Source: Bacillota bacterium (GTDB lineage Bacteria > Bacillota > Clostridia > Lachnospirales > Lachnospiraceae). From it: a DNA stretch of 64,000 nt. The notes beneath the pieces are model-generated. The model was not told the DNA's origin and did not search any database. It saw only the letters and a program-made list of their open reading frames with translations. The stretch lies in contig JAEZKU010000067.1 of NCBI GenBank assembly GCA_023436065.1, positions 1 to 64,000 on the forward strand. Direction: 5' to 3'. Shown one piece after another: positions 52,452 through 61,709 of this stretch (positions within the stretch are counted from its first letter, which is position 1; every line of letters begins with the position of its first letter). Position numbers and translations under genes: made by a program.

Positions 52452-53648
52452 ATGTCAAAGAACGAGAAGATCGTAGAAACAATTCCTGTGGGACCGCTGG
52501 GTATCATTGCTCTGGAAAGCTGCAAGCACCTGGGTGAACGCGTGAATGACTATCTTGTTGAATGGCGTAATTCAAGAGAAAGCGAGCATAAGGGAACCAT
52601 CGCATTTGCAGGTTACCAAAGAGATTCGTATCTTATGAAAGCCTGTTGTCCAAGATTCGGCACCGGAGAAGCAAAGGGGCAGATTAAAGAATCTGTCAGA
52701 GGTTCCGATTTATACCTCCTTGTTGATGTCACAAATTATAGTCTGACCTATAAAATGTGCGGACATGAAAATCATATGTCACCCGACGATCATTATCAGG
52801 ATTTAAAGAGAATTATCGCGGCAGTTGGTGGAAAAGCCAGAAGAATTACCGTAATTATGCCTTATCTTTATGAGGGCAGACAGCATAGAAGAACCTCCAG
52901 AGAATCTCTCGATTGTGCTTTGGCATTACAGGAACTTACCAATATGGGCGTGGAAAGTATCCTAACCTTCGATGCCCATGATCCCAGAGTTCAGAATGCC
53001 ATTCCGCTCAATAGTCTTGAGACAGTGGCTCCGAACTATCAATTCATTAAAGCAATGCTTCATAATGTTCCCGATATCCGTTTTGATTCAGATCATATGA
53101 TGGTAATCAGCCCCGATGAAGGCGGAATGTCACGAGCTGTCTATTTCGCGAACGTTCTTGGCCTTGATATGGGTATGTTCTATAAGAGACGTGATTATAC
53201 ACGAATCGTGAAGGGCCGGAACCCTATTGTAGCTCATGAATTCCTCGGCTCCGATATTGCCGGTAAGGACGTCCTGATTGTGGATGATATGATCTCCTCC
53301 GGTGAAAGCATCCTGGATGTGGCAACCGAATTGAAGAAAAGAAATGCAGGCCGTATCTTTGTAGCAGCTACCTTCGGTGTCTTCACAAGTGGATTTGACA
53401 AGCTGGATGAGGCATATGAAAAAGGCTTGATTTACCGGGTTCTTACCACTAATCTAATCTATCAGACACCCGATTTGTTGTCCAAGCCCTGGTACATCAA
53501 TGTTGATATGAGCAAATATGTCGCTCTGATCATTGATACCCTGAATCACGATAACAGCATCAGCGGCTTATTGAATCCGGTTGAGAGAATCCAGAATATC
53601 TTAAAGGAATACAATCAGGGTGGCAGAAAGCTATCCCAACAGGATTAA
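52452..53648 (+). CDS. prs: Ribose-phosphate pyrophosphokinase, long divergent form
   Basis: 398 residues, longer than the usual ~315. The PRPP-binding loop V-L-I-V-D-D-M-I-S-S-G-E-S near 277 is well kept. F-D-A-H-D-P-R-V-Q near 173 corresponds to the flexible loop (D-x-H), while the usual D-x-H-x-x-x-x-Q-G-F-F differs (N-A-I-P). Y-E-G-R-Q-H-R-R is present near 140. GGAGGG seven bases before ATG 52452. It makes PRPP for nucleotide, His and Trp synthesis. Long forms like this occur in Lachnospiraceae; all three sides of the active site are recognisable so it should be active. Confidence 0.92.
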   Translation: MSKNEKIVETIPVGPLGIIALESCKHLGERVNDYLVEWRNSRESEHKGTIAFAGYQRDSYLMKACCPRFGTGEAKGQIKESVRGSDLYLLVDVTNYSLTYKMCGHENHMSPDDHYQDLKRIIAAVGGKARRITVIMPYLYEGRQHRRTSRESLDCALALQELTNMGVESILTFDAHDPRVQNAIPLNSLETVAPNYQFIKAMLHNVPDIRFDSDHMMVISPDEGGMSRAVYFANVLGLDMGMFYKRRDYTRIVKGRNPIVAHEFLGSDIAGKDVLIVDDMISSGESILDVATELKKRNAGRIFVAATFGVFTSGFDKLDEAYEKGLIYRVLTTNLIYQTPDLLSKPWYINVDMSKYVALIIDTLNHDNSISGLLNPVERIQNILKEYNQGGRKLSQQD

Positions 53649-53703
53649 GATTCCTTAAGAAGCAGCGTTGGAGATTAATATTTAGATTAATAAATAACAT
53701 AAA

Positions 53704-53744
53704 ACAGGCAGGTTACGCATTTTACATGCGTTGCCTGCCTTTTA
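53704..53744 (+). terminator. Terminator after prs
   Basis: GGCAGG-ACGCAT with ATGCGT-CCTGCC across a short loop, followed by TTTTAT, 55 bases past the prs stop. Also serves the leftward GNAT gene. Confidence 0.88.
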
Positions 53745-53762
53745 TCATAGCCCATCATAATC

Positions 53763-54338
53763 CTATAGCAGCTTCTCATAAAGCCTGAACCAGGGTATTC
53801 CATAAGCACCGTACCCCAAATCCACTCTTGCAATATATTGATAGCCGCAGCTTTCGTATAAATGCATCGCTGGGATATTCTTTTCGTTCACATCAAGCCG
53901 GATTGCCTTTATTCCATTTTCATGACCGTATTCCTCTGCAAATTGAAGCAATCGCCTTCCAATTCCAAGTTTCAGATAGTCAGGATGCACTGCCAGGGTA
54001 TGTATCACATAGATCCGGTCATAGCTTCCCTCGTACTGCCAAGTGCCCTTCTCATATCCGTTCTCCGGCTCGTGGCTTAAGATGACCGTTCCCACGATTT
54101 TATCCTTCAGCCTTACGATAAAGAGGCAATCTTGCTCTAATCCATGTACTGCATCTTCTCTGACAGGATATATTCCTTTTCTCCATCCGGGATAATTCAT
54201 CCCCTTTTCCAAGAAATCGTTAATGTCATCGTAAAGTACGGCAATCTCGTCTATATCCTTTTCTGTCCCTTTTTCTATCTTAAGCTCCATTTCCATCTTC
54301 TCTATTGCTTCCATTCCCTTCTCTTTTGTTGTTTGCAT
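53763..54338 (-). CDS. GNAT-family N-acetyltransferase
   Basis: About 191 residues. GNAT core with I-H-T-L-A-V-H-P-D-Y-L-K-L-G-I-G-R-R-L-L near 113–132 and A-M-H-L-Y-E-S-C-G-Y near 161. The N-terminal ~20 residues are Lys/Glu-rich and come from the tandem repeat described next. ATG 54338 and ATG 54314 both carry GAGAAGGGA, so either may be the start. Substrate unknown. Confidence 0.85.
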   Translation of the reverse strand: MQTTKEKGMEAIEKMEMELKIEKGTEKDIDEIAVLYDDINDFLEKGMNYPGWRKGIYPVREDAVHGLEQDCLFIVRLKDKIVGTVILSHEPENGYEKGTWQYEGSYDRIYVIHTLAVHPDYLKLGIGRRLLQFAEEYGHENGIKAIRLDVNEKNIPAMHLYESCGYQYIARVDLGYGAYGIPWFRLYEKLL

Positions 54339-54384
54339 GTTCCCTTCTCTTTTGTTGTTTTCATGTTCCCCTTCTCATTTGTCG
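54314..54384. repeat. 26-bp tandem repeat over the GNAT start
   Basis: Two nearly identical 26-bp units (54314–54339 and 54340–54365, one mismatch) plus a partial third. Each carries, on the minus strand, GAGAAGGGA and an ATG. The period is not a multiple of three, so successive ATGs lie in different frames. Confidence 0.85.
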
Positions 54385-54423
54385 TATCCGGTGAGTCCGG
54401 TTTCGCATTATGATGCGACTATT

Positions 54424-56850
54424 CTACTCACCGGGAGTATTCTTGATACCCTCCGATGCCATACCGGACGGGAGGTTCTCAGAGTCGGTAACTGAACCTC
54501 CCCCTGTACCTGTATCCCCGATCGTAGCAGGGTCTTCCTCCATCGTTTCCGTGCCCTCGGTATTCGCAGGATCAGCATCAGTTTCTTCCTCAGTAGTGTC
54601 CTCAGACCCCATCGGATTCTCTCCCTCAGTCGTATCCTTAGACTCCATAGTGTCTTCAGCCTCCGTGCCATCCTCAGTCTTTGTGGCATCATCGGCTTCT
54701 GTATTCTCACGGTTAGGCTTTTCTTCGTCGCTCACCGTTTCCCCGCTCTCCTGCGGTAAGGCAGTCTGATCCTGAAGCTCCTTCTCAGCCTTATCCTGAG
54801 CCTCAGAAAGTGCTTTCTCCTTCTCCTTGGCTTCCTTTTCTGCCTCCAGCTCCGCCCGCCAATCATAAAGCTCAAATTCCCTAGTCATGGATTTTGTATG
54901 GATCTCTTCCATAAAATTATGCCATATGATTCCGGGATAACTGGCTCCCTGTAGATCAGGAACCGATTTTGGCAAATCATAACCGACCCAGACACTGGTA
55001 GTATAGTACGGGGTGTATCCCACGAACCATCCGTCCTTCTTATCGTTGGTCGTACCGGTCTTACCCGCGCTTACCGTATGAGATAAGCCCAGACCCCGGC
55101 CCGTACCGTTTTTGATGACTCCCATCATCTCCTCAGTCATGATTCTGGCTGCCTTGGTCTGATAAATCTGTTTTGTCTCCATCGCGTCTCCGACAATCTC
55201 ATTGCCCTCGGAATCCATGATTTTAACAATACAGGTGGGTGTCCTGTAATAACCGTCATTCTCCACGGTAGCATATGCTGCTGCCATCTCTACCGGACTG
55301 GCTCCGACTGTTAATCCGCCGAGTGCGGCGGCCAGAGTATAATCACTTTCTTTTATTTTCGTAAAATTCATATTCAGCAGATAGGATAAGCCCACCCTGG
55401 GAGACAGCTCACTAAACAGCTTCCAGGCTATGGTATTCTTAGATAATTCAATCGCACGCTGCAGCTTCATTTTACCGGAATAGCCCCCTCCGGCATTTTT
55501 CGGTCCGTCCTTGATCTTCTCATCCACAACAATACTATCCGGTGTATACTCTCTCTCAAAGGAGGGTGTATAGACGATTAAGGGCTTGACTGAACTGCCA
55601 GGCTGCCGGTAGCTTTGATAAGCACGGTTTAGAGTATATCCCTCAAGCTTCTGTTCCCGTCCGCCGACAATAGCCACGACTCTTCCGCTGTCATTGTCAA
55701 TGCAGACTGCCGCGCCCTGCATCTGATATACTCCTTCCTCATTGACCTTTTTAAATTCCTTCAAGGCCTTGTCCACCGATTTCTGGAGAAGCTTCTGTTT
55801 ATCCAGTTCAATAGAGGTATAAATCCGGTAGCCGCTCGTATAAAGCTCCTTCTGATACCGGTCATATAATTCCTCATATGCAGTCTCGTATTCTTTGCGA
55901 TCCTCCTCACTTTCGAACTGATTGCGGAAGGTAAAGCCTGCTTCCTTCATTAAAGCACGGATCGCACAGTAATAAGTATAGGTCTCTACATAATTTCTTT
56001 TCTTCGTCTTATCCTGATGCAGTTCTATCTTCTCATTGACTGCTTCCGAATATTGCTCGGCTGTGATCATTCCTTCTTCAAAAAGCTGCTTCAGAATTCG
56101 ATCCCTGCGCTCAAGGGTATTTTCCATATTAGTCAGGGGATTGTATCGATTCGGGCTGTTCGGAATAGCACACAGAAATACGATTTGCGACATACTGAGT
56201 CCCGAAACTCCCTTCCCGAAATATCCCCGTGCTGCTGCCTGCAAGCCATAATGACCATTTGCACAATACATATCGTTGAGATAGAACTCCATGATCTGGG
56301 CTTTGGTATATTTCTTCTCCAGTTCCTGTGCGATGAAGATCTCCTCAATCTTTCTTTCATAGGTTACATTCTGGGTCAGGAAGACACTTCTTGCCAGCTG
56401 TTGTGTAATCGTGCTGGCCCCCTGGGTAATCTTCCCTTTATGCTTAATGAGGGCAATAGCGGCTCTGATATTAGCCAGATAATCCACTCCGTCATGCTCC
56501 AGGAATTTGCGGTCCTCTGATACCACCATGGCCTTGATTGCGATTTCAGGAATATCCTCATATTTAATATAATATACATCCTTTTCGGATTTCAGGGTTG
56601 AGATCAGATTACCGTCCGCATCATAGACAAGACCGGTCTGAGAAGCCTTGAAGGTGTCCTCAGTAGAGGCCCTTGCCTTCAGCTTTGCGTCTGCCTGCAG
56701 CTCAAGGATCTGCCTGCCGTAAGCGCGATAAAAGTAAAAGATACTTACCGCAATTACGATCAATACTCCCAGCGTAACCAACTGCGAGATCAACTTCATC
56801 CTCTGTCCGAGGCTCTTCGTTTCCTTCTTTCCTGTACGTTTCTTAGGCAT
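54424..56850 (-). CDS. Class A penicillin-binding protein (PBP1a type)
   Basis: 808 residues. TM at about 20–45; glycosyltransferase 51 domain with S-E-D-R-K-F-L-E-H-D-G near 112 and S-T-I-T-Q-Q-L near 146; transpeptidase domain with S-S-V-K near 423 (S-x-x-K), S-K-N near 483 and K-T-G-T near 596. The tail from about 690 is Glu/Thr-rich low complexity. It polymerises and crosslinks peptidoglycan on the outer membrane face. Upstream lies the YhaN-like gene, 18 bases away in the same direction. Confidence 0.95.
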   Translation of the reverse strand: MPKKRTGKKETKSLGQRMKLISQLVTLGVLIVIAVSIFYFYRAYGRQILELQADAKLKARASTEDTFKASQTGLVYDADGNLISTLKSEKDVYYIKYEDIPEIAIKAMVVSEDRKFLEHDGVDYLANIRAAIALIKHKGKITQGASTITQQLARSVFLTQNVTYERKIEEIFIAQELEKKYTKAQIMEFYLNDMYCANGHYGLQAAARGYFGKGVSGLSMSQIVFLCAIPNSPNRYNPLTNMENTLERRDRILKQLFEEGMITAEQYSEAVNEKIELHQDKTKKRNYVETYTYYCAIRALMKEAGFTFRNQFESEEDRKEYETAYEELYDRYQKELYTSGYRIYTSIELDKQKLLQKSVDKALKEFKKVNEEGVYQMQGAAVCIDNDSGRVVAIVGGREQKLEGYTLNRAYQSYRQPGSSVKPLIVYTPSFEREYTPDSIVVDEKIKDGPKNAGGGYSGKMKLQRAIELSKNTIAWKLFSELSPRVGLSYLLNMNFTKIKESDYTLAAALGGLTVGASPVEMAAAYATVENDGYYRTPTCIVKIMDSEGNEIVGDAMETKQIYQTKAARIMTEEMMGVIKNGTGRGLGLSHTVSAGKTGTTNDKKDGWFVGYTPYYTTSVWVGYDLPKSVPDLQGASYPGIIWHNFMEEIHTKSMTREFELYDWRAELEAEKEAKEKEKALSEAQDKAEKELQDQTALPQESGETVSDEEKPNRENTEADDATKTEDGTEAEDTMESKDTTEGENPMGSEDTTEEETDADPANTEGTETMEEDPATIGDTGTGGGSVTDSENLPSGMASEGIKNTPGE

Positions 56851-56868
56851 GGCGGGTCCTCCATGATA

Positions 56869-58959
56869 TTAGGACAGGTCCACCAAATGATAAGGTATTC
56901 CCATCTCTTCAAGTATTCTCTTCTCCCTCTTGTGACAGGTAAAGAGAAGTATCTGTCTGCGTGTTGATATTTGTCTCAGTGCTGCTCCGACTCTGATATC
57001 ATCATATAAGGCAAAGCTGTCATCCAGCAGCAGGGGAACCTCTTCAGCTCCCAGCAGCAGATCTGCCACTGCCATACGAAGTGCAAAGTATACCTGGTCG
57101 ATCGTTCCGGCACTTAGCCTGTCCAGCAGGATATAATCTCCATTCCAGCCTACCTTGACCTCCAGTTTCTCGTCAATCTTCAAATCACCGTACCGCTCTC
57201 CTGTTACGTCGAAGATAATCTCTGAGACCGCTTGATTGAGTTGTTGTCCGAAGCTGTCGTGAATATCAGAAGATATATCCTGGATAGAGGATAAGGCTAA
57301 CTTAATTGCCTCCAGCTCTATGGTATTCTCCTTCTGGGTCTGTACTAATTCCTTATATCTCTCCTGATTGCGAAGCAGCTGTTCTTCATTGCCCTCCAGG
57401 GAAGAGATCTCCCATTTTAATTTTTCTATGGCAAGCCGGCAGGTATCTGCCTGAGTGTTCAGCTCCCTTTGCTGCCCCGAGTTTTCCTGCTGCTTTCGGC
57501 GAATCACTTCCTGAAGCTGCTGCATGGATTCCGGAGTCAACTCCTCCTTCGGAAGAAAGTACTGCATGTATTTCATGATGATATCATATACGGAATCCCT
57601 ACTGTCATCCAGTGCATTCTTTCTATTCTCTAAGTCTTTCAGCTGTTCCCTCACGTTCTCAAGTGCATAGAACTCTTTTTGCACCTTTTCCAGCTTATCC
57701 TCTAACACGGCAATGCTTTCGGCTTGATTTCTCGTAAATATATCATTTAGACTGTTCCTGTCCAGTATTATTCCCTGCTCAAGCTCTTTCACCTCTGCCT
57801 GATATTGTTCATATCCCTTTTTGTTCCTTCCTTGAAGAACGAAGAATACCCCAAAACCGGACAGAACGGCTACTATTGCCAGAAGCATTCCTACCATGGA
57901 AACACCTGAAGCCACTAGCGCAATAACTGCGATTAAGCTTCCGGGTAGAAGTGTGAATAGATAACTCTTTGCTTCACTCTGTTTCTTAAGCTTATATTCG
58001 TTATGAAGCTCACCGAGCTTCCTGTCCTTTTCTGTGATCTTTGCTGTCAGTGCTTCGGCAAGCTTCTTATCTTCCTTCAGTGTATCCACGGAGCGCTGTG
58101 CTTTCTCACCGGCTGTTATCCTTCGTTTTATTTCTTCCTCCTGCACCTCTGCCTGAGCCGCTTGTCTTGTAAGCTCCTGATAGGTACGATATTTCTCTAG
58201 GATTGCAGGAAGCTGCTTCATACGCTCCTCAGTCTCATGATCCCATGCAGCCGCCAAGGCTTCTCTCCGGCTTACCAGCTCCCGCTCCAGTTGCTGTTTG
58301 TCGTGAAGCTGCAGAGTTAACTGATCGATGCGCTCTTCTCTCGCCAAGCCTTCTTCAATCTCAGTCTGCAGAGCCTTCAGTGCTGTGGTACTCAGAGTAG
58401 GCTCAAGCTGCTTTCTCTGCTCATTCAGCGTACTGACCGCTTTTGCCACATTGACTTCTTTGCTTTTGGCTACCGACAGATTAGCAATATAATTCCTGAC
58501 CTGTGCAGCCAGCTCCGAATCTGTCTGAGCCTTCAGCTGCTCAATACTCACGGTATTGCGAAAGGTAGATTCGGTCAGTCCGGGAACCAGTTCACTAATT
58601 AACCCTTCCCGAAGCTTAACTTCTCTACCTGTAGACAAATCCATGATGGTAAAGCTCTTATCATTCGCATGAAAGCTGCGAGTCAGACGGTATTTCCTGT
58701 CTCCTGCATCGATATCCATACTCCCGCCGTAAGCTCCCGGATAACCCCAGGGCAGATACCTCGTGTATATGTCCTCCTTCGAAGCCGCACCCCTGCCTCT
58801 GAGTCTCTCGATGCCGAACAGCATCCCCTTGATAAAGGTATGTAAGGTAGTCTTACCTGCTTCATTCTGTCCATAGATCAGATTGATGCCGGGCTGAAGT
58901 TCTATCTCTTTCTCGCGAAACCGCCCAAAATAGTTCATTTTCAGCTTTGTTATCAGCAT
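56869..58959 (-). CDS. YhaN/SbcC-like AAA ATPase
   Basis: About 696 residues. Walker A is G-Q-N-E-A-G-K-T-T-L near 31–40; the middle is long coiled coil with a hydrophobic hairpin (about 345–390, two near-membrane helices); the C-terminus has L-S-A-G-T-I-D-Q-V-Y-F (signature) and V-P-L-L-L-D-D-S-F-A-L-Y-D-D (Walker B). It resembles SbcC/Rad50-like YhaN, acting with the nuclease YhaO. Start 58959 (M-L-I-T-K-L) is 17 bases after the upstream stop; an extension to 58989 overlaps it. The pair is likely for DNA end or competence processing; this is inferred from homology only. Confidence 0.88.
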   Translation of the reverse strand: MLITKLKMNYFGRFREKEIELQPGINLIYGQNEAGKTTLHTFIKGMLFGIERLRGRGAASKEDIYTRYLPWGYPGAYGGSMDIDAGDRKYRLTRSFHANDKSFTIMDLSTGREVKLREGLISELVPGLTESTFRNTVSIEQLKAQTDSELAAQVRNYIANLSVAKSKEVNVAKAVSTLNEQRKQLEPTLSTTALKALQTEIEEGLAREERIDQLTLQLHDKQQLERELVSRREALAAAWDHETEERMKQLPAILEKYRTYQELTRQAAQAEVQEEEIKRRITAGEKAQRSVDTLKEDKKLAEALTAKITEKDRKLGELHNEYKLKKQSEAKSYLFTLLPGSLIAVIALVASGVSMVGMLLAIVAVLSGFGVFFVLQGRNKKGYEQYQAEVKELEQGIILDRNSLNDIFTRNQAESIAVLEDKLEKVQKEFYALENVREQLKDLENRKNALDDSRDSVYDIIMKYMQYFLPKEELTPESMQQLQEVIRRKQQENSGQQRELNTQADTCRLAIEKLKWEISSLEGNEEQLLRNQERYKELVQTQKENTIELEAIKLALSSIQDISSDIHDSFGQQLNQAVSEIIFDVTGERYGDLKIDEKLEVKVGWNGDYILLDRLSAGTIDQVYFALRMAVADLLLGAEEVPLLLDDSFALYDDIRVGAALRQISTRRQILLFTCHKREKRILEEMGIPYHLVDLS

Positions 58960-58975
58960 ATTCGCACCAACCCTT

Positions 58976-60043
58976 TCATTCCTTAGCATTTAAAAGCGCT
59001 TCGATTCCATAATAAAGCGCCTTCCTGGCAATCTCGTCCTGTCCGGCTGACTCCCTGATTTTTCGGATGAACATACCGATCACATTGTCAGAATTCTCTT
59101 TATAAAGTGCATCAAAGTCATAATCCGGAACAGACTGGTCCTCAATCTCAAGTACATTTCCAAGACCTTTTAGTGCTTCCTTATCAAAATGAATTGTCTC
59201 ATCCCGTACTCCCTGAATTGTAAAAGAGTAGATGTGATCTGTGCCACTCTCCTTCATGATCTCTCTGGCCTGATCCTGTAAGGAACCGTTGGTCGTATCC
59301 TGCGCAACATTCAGAATACACCTTTTATATTGTCTGAGGGAGTGCGGTACAAAGCGTGCCGAGGTCTGCACCCTGCCTTCGCTATCCAGGTTAATCTCGC
59401 CTATGATATAGCCGCGTTCTCCCACTTCGTTCTTATCCAGGGGCTCCAAGGACCCGCAATAGGCGATTTTCTCCGTAATGAATTCCGGCTTATGGATATG
59501 CCCAAGAGCAATATAGTCAAAGCCAAGTTCCGCAAGCTTCTTCCGGTTCATCGGAATGTTTCTCTCATCCCCACCGTGAGCCAGCAGAATATGAAGTTTA
59601 TTATTCTGCTTCGGCTTAATGCCGTCATAGAGGGGCTCTGTAATATCCTTACTACGAAAGCTAAGGCCGTAAACCTCGGCTCCAAGCTCCGCATATTCCT
59701 TCACCTCCGGGCTGTCTTGTAGGAAGAAATGTATCTTCTCATCCCAGGCAAAATCCTGATAGTAAGACCTTGGTCCGATATAATCGTGATTCCCCGCCAT
59801 AATAACTGCCTTGGCTGTCTCCAGCCTGCTTAATATGTAATTAACCTCCTTAAGCTCCCTTACCAGGGGCTGGCGGTGAAACATATCTCCTGCAATCAAC
59901 AGAAGATCTACTTTCTCCTCATTGCAGATCCGGACAATATCCTGAAAGCTGGTCCAGATCTCCTTTTCCCTCTGTGGTCCCCAGGGCATGTTCGAGTCCG
60001 GAGTCGCACCCAGATGAATATCCGCAATATGAATAAATTTCAT
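58976..60043 (-). CDS. YhaO/SbcD-like metallophosphoesterase nuclease
   Basis: 355 residues. Calcineurin-like motifs: H-I-A-D-I-H-L-G near the start, L-I-A-G-D-M-F-H near 51, G-N-H-D near 84, L-L-A-H-G-G and L-G-H-I-H-K-P near 180. It is a dinuclear-metal nuclease that works with the SbcC-like ATPase. Coupled to YhaN (17-base gap). The structured element at 60100–60227 lies upstream. Confidence 0.9.
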   Translation of the reverse strand: MKFIHIADIHLGATPDSNMPWGPQREKEIWTSFQDIVRICNEEKVDLLLIAGDMFHRQPLVRELKEVNYILSRLETAKAVIMAGNHDYIGPRSYYQDFAWDEKIHFFLQDSPEVKEYAELGAEVYGLSFRSKDITEPLYDGIKPKQNNKLHILLAHGGDERNIPMNRKKLAELGFDYIALGHIHKPEFITEKIAYCGSLEPLDKNEVGERGYIIGEINLDSEGRVQTSARFVPHSLRQYKRCILNVAQDTTNGSLQDQAREIMKESGTDHIYSFTIQGVRDETIHFDKEALKGLGNVLEIEDQSVPDYDFDALYKENSDNVIGMFIRKIRESAGQDEIARKALYYGIEALLNAKE

Positions 60044-60099
60044 AAGTCCCTCCCATTCCAGCTATAGCTAGCAGTACTATGCTATACTAATCATTAGCC

Positions 60100-60227
60100 G
60101 TGTCAAAAGGTCATGCTGCGTATGCAGCATTGACTGATTGCAAAGAATGGCAGTTGAAGAGCTTGCTTTTCAACTGCTATTACTGTGCAATTAGACACAT
60201 CATGTGAATGATGTGTCCTTTTGACAC
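60100..60227. repeat. GTGTCAAA palindromic element, copy 2
   Basis: Ends GTGTCAAAAGG and its inverse (11 of 11). Inside are three hairpins: ATGCTGC…GCAGCAT; a nested one with GCAGTTGAA…TTCAACTGC and GAGCTTGC at its apex; and GACACATCAT…ATGATGTGTC. With the outer stem this folds into a four-way, cloverleaf-like form. Related to 48341–48460 by its ends and apex. It lies upstream of YhaO in the space between divergent genes. Confidence 0.8.
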
Positions 60228-60463
60228 TTTAATCATCAACTGTATTATCTCATAATTCCGAGACACCTCATGTCCCAGTTTCATATCTAATTTCATTATT
60301 ATTTTTTTACAATCCCATCACTTTCTTCATTATACACAAAATCCTATCATTCCGCAAGCAAGCCGGCGAACACCCATTCTGTACATTCTCCTTGCATTTT
60401 CAGTGGTTTACGAGTATACTCATACTAATTTTACTGAATCTACCATATGAAAGGAGCAATGCT

Positions 60464-61006
60464 ATGGTAACCCTGGAAACTGAAAGATTGATACTGAGAC
60501 CCTTTGTGGAGAGTGATTTGGTACAGTTTTATGAATATGCCAAAACGCCGAATATCGGGCCAAATGCCGGATGGCAGCCTCACCGGGAGATTGAGGAATC
60601 ACGACGAATTCTTACTAGCTTTATCCAGGACCAGGAGGTATGGGCATTGGTCTTAAAGGAGGATAACCGGCTGGTCGGCTCTCTCGGTCTGCATGCAGAT
60701 AAGCTTCGTACTGCTCCGGATGTGAAGATGCTTGGATATGTCCTGTCGGAGGACTATTGGGGAAGGGGATTGATGACAGAAGCCGCAACCACTGCCATCC
60801 GATATGCCTTCGAGCATATGAACATCAAACTGTTGTCCGTACACCATTATAGCCACAATGAGCGTTCAAAGCGTGTCATCGAAAAATGTGGTTTCCGGTA
60901 TGAGGGGACCCTGCGTCGCTGCACCCAGATTTTCAATGGTTGTATCTTCGATCTCTGCTGCTATTCGATGACCAAAGAAGAATGGCAGGAATTTGTATCC
61001 AAATAA
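60464..61006 (+). CDS. GNAT acetyltransferase, RimJ/RimL type
   Basis: 180 residues. L-E-T-E-R-L-I-L-R-P-F near the start is the typical RimJ/RimL N-terminus; the acetyl-CoA loop is Y-W-G-R-G-L-M-T-E-A near 102; R-S-K-R-V-I-E-K-C-G-F near 147. AAAGGAGC precedes ATG 60464. Ribosomal-protein or antibiotic substrates are both possible. Confidence 0.9.
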   Translation: MVTLETERLILRPFVESDLVQFYEYAKTPNIGPNAGWQPHREIEESRRILTSFIQDQEVWALVLKEDNRLVGSLGLHADKLRTAPDVKMLGYVLSEDYWGRGLMTEAATTAIRYAFEHMNIKLLSVHHYSHNERSKRVIEKCGFRYEGTLRRCTQIFNGCIFDLCCYSMTKEEWQEFVSK

Positions 61007-61149
61007 TCAAGCAATTTGATTTGGTCTATGCTATGATATCCTCATACGGTACCGTTATCACAATTCATGGGAAGGATTTCTCGAAGGAAGTTAAGATTAC
61101 ATTACTCTCATGTTTTCATGCAAGGCTGGTGATATGATTGAAAAATTAT

Positions 61150-61222
61150 AAGAGAAGAGGTATCATGATATGACCCCACAAAGTCTAACTTTTTGGGGTC
61201 ACATCATGATATCCCTTCTCTT
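61150..61222. terminator. Long hairpin between GNAT and holin-like genes
   Basis: Arms 61150–61178 and 61191–61222 pair almost throughout (AGAGAAG…, ATCATGAT, TGACCCC). It lies between convergent genes and reads as a bidirectional terminator; reading leftward a T-rich stretch follows. Confidence 0.7.
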
Positions 61223-61274
61223 ATTCAGTTAATTATTGGGCTATTTTCTACGCAACACTTTATTCTTTCTGTAC

Positions 61275-61574
61275 TTACTCTGCTGCGCTTTCTTGTCCGG
61301 TCATCGAATCCTGTTGTTCCCCGTTTCCATTTGATATATTTCTGATCATTTCAAAAGCACCGGTACTTGCCAAACCGCTTGCCAGCCCTCCGAGTAAAAT
61401 CTCCGGAGTAAAGATCCAGCCATTGATCCAGACATTTAATACAATGCCAATTACTGCCAATATCAGCGGTATGAATTTATTGGGTATAAAGGAAATACTG
61501 TGCTTGATGATATATCCTATGCAAAGACATATCGCTAATACCACCACAACCACATATTTTGATAGAAACTCCAT
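61275..61574 (-). CDS. Holin-like small membrane protein (phage_holin_5 type)
   Basis: 99 residues. Two to three membrane helices (about 7–24, 33–50 and 58–76), with I-P-N-K-F-I-P-L-I-L-A-V-I-G between the first two, as in phage_holin_5-type proteins, and a polar C-terminus rich in Gln/Glu. No phage genes lie nearby, so it is likely a domesticated or stand-alone holin-like protein. Confidence 0.75.
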   Translation of the reverse strand: MEFLSKYVVVVVLAICLCIGYIIKHSISFIPNKFIPLILAVIGIVLNVWINGWIFTPEILLGGLASGLASTGAFEMIRNISNGNGEQQDSMTGQESAAE

Positions 61575-61709
61575 CCTGTCTCTCCTTTCCTGTTTCGATT
61601 ATGCACTCCACATCCTATGTAGACATTCGTAATATTGTCCAATACAGAATATGATAAAGCCTCCGAAAACATGTCAAGGATTATCCCCATCTCTGCAGCT
61701 AAATTGGAG

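Noticed and set aside
61275..61574. Prophage remnant
   Set aside because: Only one holin-like gene; no integrase, capsid, lysin or attachment repeats around it.
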